Shown piece by piece: positions 25,304-33,500 of a stretch of DNA of 44,885 nucleotides. How positions within the stretch are numbered: the first letter of the stretch is position 1; every line of letters begins with the position of its first letter. The DNA lies in the NCBI GenBank assembly GCA_013815325.1, contig JACDGM010000028.1, positions 1 through 44,885 of the forward strand, read 5' to 3'. The stretch is from Chthoniobacterales bacterium. GTDB lineage: Bacteria > Verrucomicrobiota > Verrucomicrobiia > Chthoniobacterales > UBA10450. The position numbers were made by a program, and so were the translations under genes. The notes below the pieces were generated by a model, which was not told where the DNA came from, made no database searches, and was given only the letters and a program-made list of their open reading frames with translations.

Positions 25304-27843
25304 CGCTGCCTTCGAGCAGCCAGCAGATCGCACTACACGCGCATCAGAAGAACGCCGTTTGGCGAATCGTGCAGAGCGACAACACCCTCCTTGCGCACGT
25401 GGTCGGCGCGGGAAAGACCTACACGATGGTCGCTGCGGGCATCGAGCTGAAGCGACTCGGTTTGGCCACAAAGCCGATGTTCGTCGTGCCGAATCACATG
25501 CTCGCCCAGTTCTCCTCAGAACTGCTCACGCTCTATCCGACTGCAAACATTCTCGTCGCCGGAAAAGACGACTTCGAGGCCTCCCGCCGCGCAAGATTGT
25601 TCAGCCGAATCGCAGCTGGAACCTGGGACGCCGTCATCGTGACGCATTCGAGTTTCGAAAAAATACCGGTCTCGCTGAATACACGTCGCGACTTCATCGC
25701 GCGTCAGATCGACGAGATCGAAACGGCGATTCGCGAAGAGCGCGCTGATCGCGGAACGCGACTCGTGAAAGAGCTTGAGCGCGTGAAGAAGCGGCTGATC
25801 GCAAAGCTGGAGGGCCTATCCGCCGAGCAAAAGAAGGACAACACACTCAAGTTTGAAGAGCTGGGAATCGACCGCCTCTTCATCGACGAAGCGCACAAAT
25901 TCAAGAACCTTTTCTACGTCACGAAAATGACGCGCGTTGCCGGTCTGCCGCAGACCGCATCAGAACGCGCGTTCGATTTGTTTCTCAAGGTTCAGCACAT
26001 CCAGGAACGGAACAAAGGCGCTGGCGTTGTATTCGCCACCGGCACGCCGATTTCAAACACGATGGCCGAGATGTTCACCATGCAGCGCTATTTGCAGATG
26101 AACACGCTCCGCCGTAATTCACTCCAGCATTTCGATTCATGGGCCGGGACATTCGGCGAAGCAGTCACATCGATGGAACTGAGCCCGGACGGGAGCGGCT
26201 ACCGATTACAAAGCCGGTTCGCGCGCTTCGTGAATGTCCCTGAGCTGATGCAGCAGTTCCGGCAGGTCGCGGATGTTCAAACCGCGGAGATGCTCAAGCT
26301 GCCGGTGCCGAAGCTCGACCAAGGGCGGCCAATCACCGTCGGCGCGCCCAGCACTCCGGAATTGAAGCGGTTCGTGGATCAGCTCGTGAAACGCACGGAA
26401 AGAATCAAAAGCGGTCGAGTCGATCCGCGCGACGACAACATGCTGAAGATCACCACCGAAGGACGCAAAGCCGCGCTCGATATGCGCTTGGTTCTCCCGC
26501 ACGTCCGCGACAACCCCGATTCGAAAACCAACCTCGCCGTCGAGAAGATCCACCAAATCTGGCTCGACTCCGCACCGACCAAAGGCGCCCAACTTGTTTT
26601 CTGCGATCTCTCCACTCCCCAGCCAGGCAGTCGGTGGTTCTCGGTCTACGACGACGTTCGCTCGAAGCTGATCGAGCGCGGCATTTCTGCGGGCGAAATC
26701 GCATTCATGCAAGACGCGAACGACGACGTGTCCAAGGCGTCGCTGTTCCATTCAGTCCGTGAAGGCAAAGTGCGCGTGCTTCTCGGCAGCACGGCAAAGA
26801 TGGGCGAGGGCACCAACGTTCAGAAACGACTCGTTGCGCTGCATCATCTCGATGCGCCATGGCGCCCTGCCGACATCGAGCAGCGCGAAGGCCGAATCAT
26901 TCGGCAGGGAAACCAAAACGATTACGTAAAGATCTTCCGCTATGTGACCGAGGGAAGCTTCGACGCGTACATGTGGCAGACGCTCGAAACGAAGTGCCGC
27001 TTCATCGCTCAGGTGATGACCGGCGATGCGACGGTGCGTCGCGCGGAAGACGTGGATTCAGCCGCGCTCACGTATGCCGAAGTAAAAGCGATCGCGTCCG
27101 GCAATCCGCTCGTGATCGAGAAAGCAACCATCGACGCGGAAGTCATGCGCCTGACTCGTTTGAAGAGGCAGCACGCGGAAAGCCTGTATCAAATGCGTTA
27201 CCGCATCCGACGAATCGGCGACAACGCCACGATCACGGAACGCGAAATTGCAAACATTCGCGAAGATCTGTGCAATCGCACGAGCACGCGCGGCGACAAC
27301 TTTTCGATGACAGTGAAGAACGAAACTTTTACCGATCGCGTGAAAGGCGGCCGCGCGCTCGTCTTCTTCGCTGCGGCGCTGAAGCCGTTCGAATCTTCCA
27401 AGACAATCGGCAACATCGGAGGATTTCCTGTTTCCATCGAACGATTCGACGAACGCGCCACACTTGTCATCCACGGCAAACACAGTTACCGCGCCAACGT
27501 GAGCGAAAGCGCCACGGGAACAATTGCATCGCTCGAGCACGCACTGGACAGCTTCGAAGACCGCCTCCGTGAACGCGAAACCGATCTCGCGCAATCCCGG
27601 CGTCAGTCCGCCGATTTAGCCAAACAACTCGATCAACCTTTCGAGCACGAGGATAAGCTCGCTGCCGCGACCAAACGGCAGCAGGAGATTATCGCCGCTC
27701 TCGACATTACGAAAAACCAAGCAGCTGCGAGCGCGGCAGAAGCACTGCCAGCGATCGATGAGGTCGTCGAAAAAAGGCTGTCAAAGACTGTTTCGAATGG
27801 AAAAAGTCCTCGACCCGGTCATCCCCGCGCAGTCGGGATGTAA
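25297..27843 (+). pseudogene. Element-type DNA methyltransferase/helicase, C-terminal SNF2-like helicase part
   Basis: The frame resumes with LTLPSSSQQIALHAHQKNAV, then helicase motif I HVVGAGKTYTMVAAG, motif II LFIDEAHKFKNLF, motif III FATGTPISNTMAEMF and motif VI QREGRIIRQGNQND, a complete SNF2-like ATPase, followed by a long coiled region. It is out of frame with the methyltransferase half and joined to it by a deletion around 25290-25300. A GTG at 25369 would start translation just before motif I, so a helicase-only protein could still be made. Together the halves look like one inactivated gene. Confidence 0.87.
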
Positions 27844-27944
27844 AGTGACTGTCCTTTCAGAATCATTCGCGGATTGGCTGGTCAATTGTGGTCGCATTGA
27901 GGTAATCTCGCGCTTTTCCGTCTTAACCCTCGCGGGGGCGCTCT

Positions 27945-27994
27945 GAGTCGAACAGGCTGCATGACTCGACTCGAACGGAGTCTCAGCTTGAGTC
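27945..27994. repeat. Cluster of five GANTC sites with hairpins, convergent gene ends
   Basis: GAGTC or GACTC occurs at 27945, 27963, 27968, 27978 and 27990. GACTC (27968-27972) and GAGTC (27978-27982) form a hairpin, with more pairings among the others. It lies between the ends of the convergent helicase remnant and RES gene, so a two-way terminator is possible. GANTC is also the CcrM/HinfI methylation site. Confidence 0.4.
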
Positions 27995-28586
27995 AGACTA
28001 GGCCGAAGTTATACCTGTGTAAGAGGCCTAGTAGCTGATCTGCAAAGGCCGGTTCACTCAAGGGCGCAGTGCTCTTTAGAACAAGATTAGACTGCGTCCG
28101 ATCGAATAGGGCCGCACACAATTGCGACGGATCGTGCCTTGCCCGATAAAGAAGGCCATCCGGTTTGCTGGGATGTTCATAGAGCGCAGCCGACCAGAGA
28201 CGCCCTGTTATCTGTGAGCCACTGCAGATCCGTTCGTCAGCGCCAATTCGCGCAAGACCGTGGCCAGTTAGGTCAACGAGCGCAAGGTCTCTGGTGATAC
28301 CGATTACACTTATTGCGCGGACATCTAGCTCCGACTGCTGAACAAAATTGACTCCAGTCGCATGACCGAATGTCTCAATAAAAGCTGCCTCGCAAGTCGC
28401 TCCCACATAAAGCACGCCGTATTCGTCGCCCGGCGCATCGAATCGGTTTGCACCTGACCGACCAAAATAAATTGGTCCGCGCTTGATGTTGTGAATTCGC
28501 AGCCATTCACCGCCGCGATGGACAAGGGGGAGGCGACGCTTGGGAAGGTCCCATGGCGGCTCAGGGTGTGGCGCAATGTCGACCAA
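27993..28586 (-). CDS. RES-domain toxin (NAD+-degrading family)
   Basis: This 197-residue protein is the last gene of the eight-gene operon. RES proteins are ADP-ribosyltransferase-fold toxins that break down NAD+. The core reads GGEWLRIHNIKRGPIYFGRS, NRFDAPGDEYGVLYVGATCE and AAFIETFGHATG, with the conserved Arg, Tyr and Glu of the family. The C-terminal half (SGSQITGRLWSAALYEHPSK, PDGLLYRARHDPSQL) has the RES Ser/Tyr region. It starts one base after the stop of the antitoxin fusion, so the two are translationally coupled. Confidence 0.9.
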   Translation of the reverse strand: MVDIAPHPEPPWDLPKRRLPLVHRGGEWLRIHNIKRGPIYFGRSGANRFDAPGDEYGVLYVGATCEAAFIETFGHATGVNFVQQSELDVRAISVIGITRDLALVDLTGHGLARIGADERICSGSQITGRLWSAALYEHPSKPDGLLYRARHDPSQLCAALFDRTQSNLVLKSTAPLSEPAFADQLLGLLHRYNFGLV

Positions 28587-28587
28587 C

Positions 28588-29580
28588 CTAAGCCGCTCCC
28601 TGCACCAAATATCGCTCGGCGGCTCTGACTACCTCCTCCACGCGGTCTTCCCGAAGAGCCTTTAATGGCGACTCGCCCGCCAGAAGGTGGTTACCGCTGA
28701 GAAAAAAGCGCAGTTTCGCTAAGTCGTTATGACCCGACAATGCAGCGAGAACTTTGGGAAAGCCAGGAAGTACATCTCCATTAGTGAACTGCCAAATCGG
28801 AAATTCGGCCTCCTTTTCGGATCCAGTAACCGCGAAAAGAGATCCCTGTTTTAGGTGTACATAAACTTCCTCTTCAGACACAGCTAACCGCGCTGCCACT
28901 CCTAGCGCTTGCTCGCAGCCGCCTTCCCTGGTGAGCAGCTCAAAAATTGCACGCCTTCCCCTAGAGAGCGCGCGAGACATCAAAAGCTGCCTTCGTGAAT
29001 TTCGATCCGGCTTATCATGCAGCACGGATCGCGAAAACTTTTCCTGGATCGAGTCGGGGACTATTCCAGGATCAATCATTGCAACCAAACCACGCATTGC
29101 GATCTCCTCGGATTGGGATGGGTCCTCGCCCCTCGTTACATAATCCGCTTTGAGAACCAGACGCGAAACTCCTAGCTCGACGGGATGGCCCACACGTTTG
29201 CGCGCTTCAGAGACATCAACCTTACCTTCATCTACCAGCGCTTGGATGAGAACTTCTTCTCGCGGGTCTACGCATAACAGCCTGCTGTTAGGAAACCGAT
29301 TCTTCAGGACAACCCAAACTTCTTCGTGTCGTAGGCCGTCGATGATCAACGTCCGATCTTCGCTCGGACGCCTTCCAGCCAGAGCACCTTCGACCATCGC
29401 GGCCGGACCCTGCTCCAAAAGGAAAGCCTGTCCGAAATCCTGAAGATTGGCAGTGCCTCCGCTCTGCTTGCGCAAGAAATCACCGAAACTGACGACAGAT
29501 ACGCCGGGATAGTGCCGCATCAGTTTTGCTACGACGGAAGTTCCGGCGCCCGTTCGGCCAGCAACGGCAATAACGTCCAT
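28588..29580 (-). CDS. P-loop pseudokinase fused to Xre/MbcA/ParS-type antitoxin domain
   Basis: This 330-residue two-part protein is the probable antitoxin of the RES gene. Residues 1 to about 175 are a P-loop kinase-like fold, but the P-loop reads AGRTGAGTS: the lysine of GxxGxGK[ST] is threonine (ACT codon, checked). SFGDFLRKQSG, LIIDGLRHEEVW and ARKRVGHPVE match the neighbouring intact kinase. Residues about 200-330 (SRGRRAIFELLTREGG, RLAVSEEEVYVHLKQG, FPIWQFTNGDVLPGFPKVLA, SPLKALREDRVEEVVRAAER) are an Xre-MbcA-ParS toxin-binding type. The fusion probably lets a nucleotide or partner signal control toxin neutralisation. Confidence 0.82.
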   Translation of the reverse strand: MDVIAVAGRTGAGTSVVAKLMRHYPGVSVVSFGDFLRKQSGGTANLQDFGQAFLLEQGPAAMVEGALAGRRPSEDRTLIIDGLRHEEVWVVLKNRFPNSRLLCVDPREEVLIQALVDEGKVDVSEARKRVGHPVELGVSRLVLKADYVTRGEDPSQSEEIAMRGLVAMIDPGIVPDSIQEKFSRSVLHDKPDRNSRRQLLMSRALSRGRRAIFELLTREGGCEQALGVAARLAVSEEEVYVHLKQGSLFAVTGSEKEAEFPIWQFTNGDVLPGFPKVLAALSGHNDLAKLRFFLSGNHLLAGESPLKALREDRVEEVVRAAERYLVQGAA

Positions 29581-29589
29581 GTGAATTCC

Positions 29590-30105
29590 CTACCGCAGCT
29601 TGGCAAGCTCGTCCATTACAGCCGCAACGGCCAGCGCTCTGGAATGTTGTTTCAAGACAATCTCTGCCGCATTGCGGAGATCCATTACTTCGCTTTCGAC
29701 GGCGTGATCTAAACGACGGCGCGCATCGTTTAGGTCAATAGCCGATCGTGCCATGAGCCTATTTAGCAACGCGGGCTTTTCGATGTCGATGAACACAAGA
29801 CGCGCACTCTCAGCGCGCTTTTGGAGCGCCCGCCAGATTGCTACGTGCCTGATCCCTTCAATAACGCAGCGGCTTAGGGGGATCGCGGCATAGAATGCGA
29901 GAAACTCGTCGACTACATCAGCAGGTTTATTCTTGATTACATACTCGCGGCCGAACGTCTGTAGATCCGCTCCCGCACCTATATGTCTAAAGAAATCGCC
30001 AAAGCTCAACAAACTAGCGCGAAGCTGAGGCGCCAAAGCCATTGCGAGAGTGGTTTTTCCGGATCCTGGCAGCCCAGCGACTCCGACCAACAAGTTAGCT
30101 GTCAC
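29590..30105 (-). CDS. Small P-loop nucleotide/nucleoside kinase-like protein
   Basis: This 171-residue protein has an intact Walker A, VGVAGLPGSGKTTLAMALAP, and a lid/substrate region SFGDFFRHIGAGADLQTFGR, CVIEGIRHVAIWRALQKRAE and LVFIDIEKPALLNRLMARS. The fold is that of dephospho-CoA or (d)NMP kinases. It is a clear paralog of the N-terminal domain of the next gene downstream. Its start overlaps the stop of the methyltransferase-ASCH gene by 4 nt. Substrate is unknown. Confidence 0.82.
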   Translation of the reverse strand: MTANLLVGVAGLPGSGKTTLAMALAPQLRASLLSFGDFFRHIGAGADLQTFGREYVIKNKPADVVDEFLAFYAAIPLSRCVIEGIRHVAIWRALQKRAESARLVFIDIEKPALLNRLMARSAIDLNDARRRLDHAVESEVMDLRNAAEIVLKQHSRALAVAAVMDELAKLR

Positions 30106-31910
30106 AAAAGATTAAACGCAGTCTTCGCTTCAGATCGACGGATGACCACCCAGCCGCGTCGATCTTTCTTCGCAAACTTAACCGGAGGCAAGGCGTGCAC
30201 GTCGTCGATTCGCAAAAGAGTGGCGTATTTTGCGTGCGCGCGTTCGATCCAGAAAGTCGAGTCTTGCGCGCAGATCGCTTGCGCGAACTCTCTGCGAATT
30301 TGCGTCCAAGATGCGGGATCGATCACGTAGAACCAGGTCTGTGCCACTCGACAAGATCCGACGATTGGACCCCCCGATTTCTTGAGCAACACCAAGTCAC
30401 CAACGTCGACCTGTTTGAATGGCGCTCTGCGAGTCAGTGAGAATCTCGACTCCACGGTTTTCTTGCCATTAAGAACGAAGCCTAGAAACGGCTCGACAAA
30501 AACGGCGACATGGATGCCTACATCGGGCGGGGCACCAAATCGCCACGGGCTTGAGAGGTCGCGCACGTCCAACTTATTAGAATGCGATGAGGCCGCGTCG
30601 TGCGGAACACTGTCCTGTGGTGTCCGAATTTGGTCTGCGCGAAACTCCGCGTTTTCGCTGGCGGCGAGTTGCTGTAACTGTCGAACCGCAATGTCAACGC
30701 GCGTCAACTCCTTGGGCTTGAGGGGACGCCCGATCGACGCCTCAACGGCTGCAGCCGGACACTGATCCGTCTCGAGCGCCCGCGCTATAGCTAGGAAAAG
30801 TTTTGCTCCGGCGCAATCGAAGACGCGGTTGCCGGATGTCCAAATCTTCGCCTTTTCTTTGCGCGGATCTCGGCGGCTTACGCTTACAGGATGATCTCCC
30901 ACCGACAGGCTGCGAAGGCTCGGATCACAAAACCCACCTCGTTTATTCTCCAGAACGCGCAGCCGCATCGTTCCGAAGGCAGCTTCTTGCCAATGCTTTC
31001 GAAACTCGGAAGGCCTTGGTCGTGCAACTCGGGTGTTTTTCTCTAACCGGAGAACGAGCAAGTCAGCAGTACGCCAGTTTTCGGGGTAAGCCGACAGTCC
31101 TTCTGCTCGAAGCGCATTCTTTTCAAAAAACGGCGACTGATATTCGATGGCATCACGCTCGAAAGTTTCGCTTACGAACCCCAAGCAACGAATCCACTTA
31201 GCTAGCTTCTGGAGATCCCGACCGATGCGCGGTCGAGTTCCTATCTTTGGTGTGCTTAGGATCACCCGGCCGCCGACACGACAAACCTGCTGCGCCACCC
31301 ACAGAAATGCGGCCATGTCTTCGTAATACCAAGGAGGGTCAGCAACGATTACGTCTCCGGTGACGCGGGGAATAGGATCCACAACAAGGTCGCATAATAA
31401 AGCATCACCCGTGGCCACATGTTGCGGAAACAGATGCACGAGAGCTGAGTTCGTATCGAGCAGGATCATTCGTCGGGACAGCCCGGCTTCGTCCTTCCCC
31501 TTGAGGATTGAAGGTGTTCCCAGCCCGATCCACAAGCTAGAGGTTGATGAGCACGACGACATTCTGCGGAGGAGCGCACTGACCGTGCGTGGTGTGAACC
31601 GCCACTCCGAATCAAGCGGATGTGGAAGCACTTCGTCAGTCTTGGTGGCGGCTCCCGAAAGCGACCGTCTACGTTCTCCAGATTCAGCCTTGATAAGCTC
31701 CCGCGCACTGCAAGACCCGTCACGGGCCAACCTCATCGCAGTGAGAACTGTAGCGGGATAAACACCAGGCAAGCACTTCAGAAGGTCAGCAAAATTAGCA
31801 CGAGGATGCACCGTTAAGTGGTCCTTAACGAAATCAATCACTAGCCGTTTTAACGCCGGCTCGTCGGCGGCGGCGGCCAACGGATGTGAAAGATCAGGAA
31901 AGCTGCACAT
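30102..31910 (-). CDS. DPPW methyltransferase fused to C-terminal ASCH domain
   Basis: This 602-residue protein has a winged-helix-like N-terminus, then the methyltransferase core: SLWIGLGTPSIL, RMILLDTNSALVHLF, GDVIVADPPWYYEDMAAFLW (DPPW at 191-194) and VGGRVILSTPKIGTRPR. The order is like N6-adenine methyltransferases of the N6_Mlase/MT-A70-like type. A linker of ~200 residues follows. The C-terminus (about 455-595; VFVEPFLGFVLNGKKTVESR, VGDLVLLKKSGGPIVGSCRV) is an ASCH domain, an RNA/nucleotide-binding beta-barrel. Modification of a nucleic acid or nucleotide is expected; target unknown. It overlaps both neighbours. Confidence 0.82.
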   Translation of the reverse strand: MCSFPDLSHPLAAAADEPALKRLVIDFVKDHLTVHPRANFADLLKCLPGVYPATVLTAMRLARDGSCSARELIKAESGERRRSLSGAATKTDEVLPHPLDSEWRFTPRTVSALLRRMSSCSSTSSLWIGLGTPSILKGKDEAGLSRRMILLDTNSALVHLFPQHVATGDALLCDLVVDPIPRVTGDVIVADPPWYYEDMAAFLWVAQQVCRVGGRVILSTPKIGTRPRIGRDLQKLAKWIRCLGFVSETFERDAIEYQSPFFEKNALRAEGLSAYPENWRTADLLVLRLEKNTRVARPRPSEFRKHWQEAAFGTMRLRVLENKRGGFCDPSLRSLSVGDHPVSVSRRDPRKEKAKIWTSGNRVFDCAGAKLFLAIARALETDQCPAAAVEASIGRPLKPKELTRVDIAVRQLQQLAASENAEFRADQIRTPQDSVPHDAASSHSNKLDVRDLSSPWRFGAPPDVGIHVAVFVEPFLGFVLNGKKTVESRFSLTRRAPFKQVDVGDLVLLKKSGGPIVGSCRVAQTWFYVIDPASWTQIRREFAQAICAQDSTFWIERAHAKYATLLRIDDVHALPPVKFAKKDRRGWVVIRRSEAKTAFNLL

Positions 31911-32886
31911 CGCAAATTCCTATCAGTCTCACGTCAGAAGAAAAGCGACGCTCGATTTCGACCGTCCACGCCTCTATTGCAGCTTTCTGTACTTTCTCTG
32001 CGTCAGCATTGATCGAAGGCAGACGGTTCCGCAAAGGAGTGAAGGAACGGATCTCGAGCGGAATGGTTCGAAGCGGAAGGTTTGGATGGATCTGCTGCAG
32101 TTCGTCACAAAATCGGCCGACCTTCTCGCGAATATTTAACAAACTCGGGCCCGTCAGCGTAACGTAGGCATAGAGATCCAACCCGGCCGACAGCAACCGA
32201 CCAAAGAGCTCAAACTGTTTATTGAAAAGGTCAGGCTCCGCTTTGGTATTAAAAGAAAAAGACTCCGCATCGAAACCTTTGAAGCAACAAACGCGGGCGT
32301 AGTTTCCATAACTAGCGATGCGATTTCGCTGTTGTTCCGACAGAAACCGCCAGAAGTAGTCAGTGCTTAAATTATCGTCGCTCCAGAGGAACGTTTTTTC
32401 TGACAGACCTCTCTCGGCAAGAGCATCCATCATCCATGGAATCCACTCCGGTACTAAGTCGGGCTGTCCGCCAGAGAGATCAATAACAACGGGACGCTCC
32501 GGGAGTTGCAAATACCACTCAACTAGTTGAGCAGCGGAAACAAAGGCTGAATGTTTCAGATTGGCGGACAGAAGAGCGAAATCAACATAGCAGTACCAGC
32601 ACCGCCAGTTACACGCTGCGTTCTGGAATACCTGCACGGCCATCGACTCCTGTCTGTCCCACCCCAGAGCACGCGAGGCTGGCTCCAGCGGAAGGGGGTT
32701 TTCTGGCCATCCGACACTCGTTCTTCGGTGGAAACGATGGACCCGCCCGAAACCGTGGCAATTCGGCGGCAGGCTTAAATCCAGCTCTTGCTGTGATCCA
32801 CGTAAGTCTGTCATCAGCAGCCGGCCGCCTTCGACATCAATAGCGCGAGCGCGCAAATGCTTCGAGAAGTTCTCTGTTTTGATCAC
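31894..32886 (-). CDS. Radical SAM enzyme
   Basis: This 330-residue protein has the [4Fe-4S] cluster motif CNWRCWYC (Cys92, Cys96, Cys99), then VVIDLSGGQPDLVPEWI (GGxP motif binding the methionine of SAM) and later AYVTLTGPSLLNIREKV. There is no obvious SPASM tail. It makes a 5'-deoxyadenosyl radical; substrate cannot be read. It overlaps the DUF4186-like gene by 4 nt at its start and the methyltransferase gene by 17 nt at its end, so all three are probably co-translated. Confidence 0.88.
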   Translation of the reverse strand: MIKTENFSKHLRARAIDVEGGRLLMTDLRGSQQELDLSLPPNCHGFGRVHRFHRRTSVGWPENPLPLEPASRALGWDRQESMAVQVFQNAACNWRCWYCYVDFALLSANLKHSAFVSAAQLVEWYLQLPERPVVIDLSGGQPDLVPEWIPWMMDALAERGLSEKTFLWSDDNLSTDYFWRFLSEQQRNRIASYGNYARVCCFKGFDAESFSFNTKAEPDLFNKQFELFGRLLSAGLDLYAYVTLTGPSLLNIREKVGRFCDELQQIHPNLPLRTIPLEIRSFTPLRNRLPSINADAEKVQKAAIEAWTVEIERRFSSDVRLIGICDVQLS

Positions 32887-33500
32887 GGCGACTGCAGCTG
32901 TATCTGCAGTGAATCACGAATTTGGGGCACGCTTTGCGGGTAGTCCGGTAGCTCGGGAAAGCGTTCGATGACAAACTGGTTGATCAAAGCTGCGAAGAAA
33001 GTAATCGCTTGATTTGACAGCGACTGCTCTGGCGCAATGCCGTACCAAGTTTCAATGCAAGTGCGGCAGCATGTCGCCGTAGCGTGTTGTGCATAAAAAT
33101 AGGGATTCATCTTCTCGGGCGTCTTGTGCGGCCACGGCACTCGCCTGCCATCGAATGCATCCTTGGGAGGACCAACCCGTTTGCGTACGAACACGGCCGT
33201 TCCGTCTAGCAGAGCGATACGTCCCTTGCGAATCCCATAGTTCTTCGCCCATTGATTCGGTTCTATGCTCCAAAACTGAGCGCGGATGTACTCCGTCCGG
33301 AGAGCCGCGATGACGAAAGCGAGGTCGTCTACGTCTAGGTTCCGGATTCGTGACCACTCAAGTGAACGGTCACCGCACGAGCGACACGCGCCTTCAGTAC
33401 CTTCACGTTTCATCTGCGGCGTCGGTCGATAACAATGTAGCGAGTTGCCGCAGCTTGAGGCTGTGCAAGATAGCTCCAGTTTCTGACGTTCCTTTGGCAT
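32883..33500 (-). CDS. Cys-rich protein with DUF4186-like C-terminal domain
   Basis: In this 205-residue protein the N-terminus has several cysteines (SCTASSCGNSLHCYRP, then CRSCGDRSLEW) that could bind zinc. The C-terminal part has PWPHKTPEKMNPYFYAQHAT and ATCCRTCIETWYGIAPEQ, the H-x-TATCC-xx-C signature of DUF4186. Start and stop are shared with the neighbours: TAATG at 33500 and 4 nt at 32883. The function of DUF4186 is not known to me. The partner gene encodes a radical SAM enzyme; a substrate-adaptor role is possible. Confidence 0.7.
   Translation of the reverse strand: MPKERQKLELSCTASSCGNSLHCYRPTPQMKREGTEGACRSCGDRSLEWSRIRNLDVDDLAFVIAALRTEYIRAQFWSIEPNQWAKNYGIRKGRIALLDGTAVFVRKRVGPPKDAFDGRRVPWPHKTPEKMNPYFYAQHATATCCRTCIETWYGIAPEQSLSNQAITFFAALINQFVIERFPELPDYPQSVPQIRDSLQIQLQSP

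Noticed and set aside
26859..27572. Plus-strand 237-codon ORF inside the helicase
   Set aside because: Shadow frame rich in Arg, Ser and His; the helicase frame has motif VI and continues normally.
27998..28031. CTAGGCC/GGCCTAG inverted repeat as a terminator
   Set aside because: It lies inside the RES coding region (last residues) and lacks a T-run, so it is probably coding coincidence.
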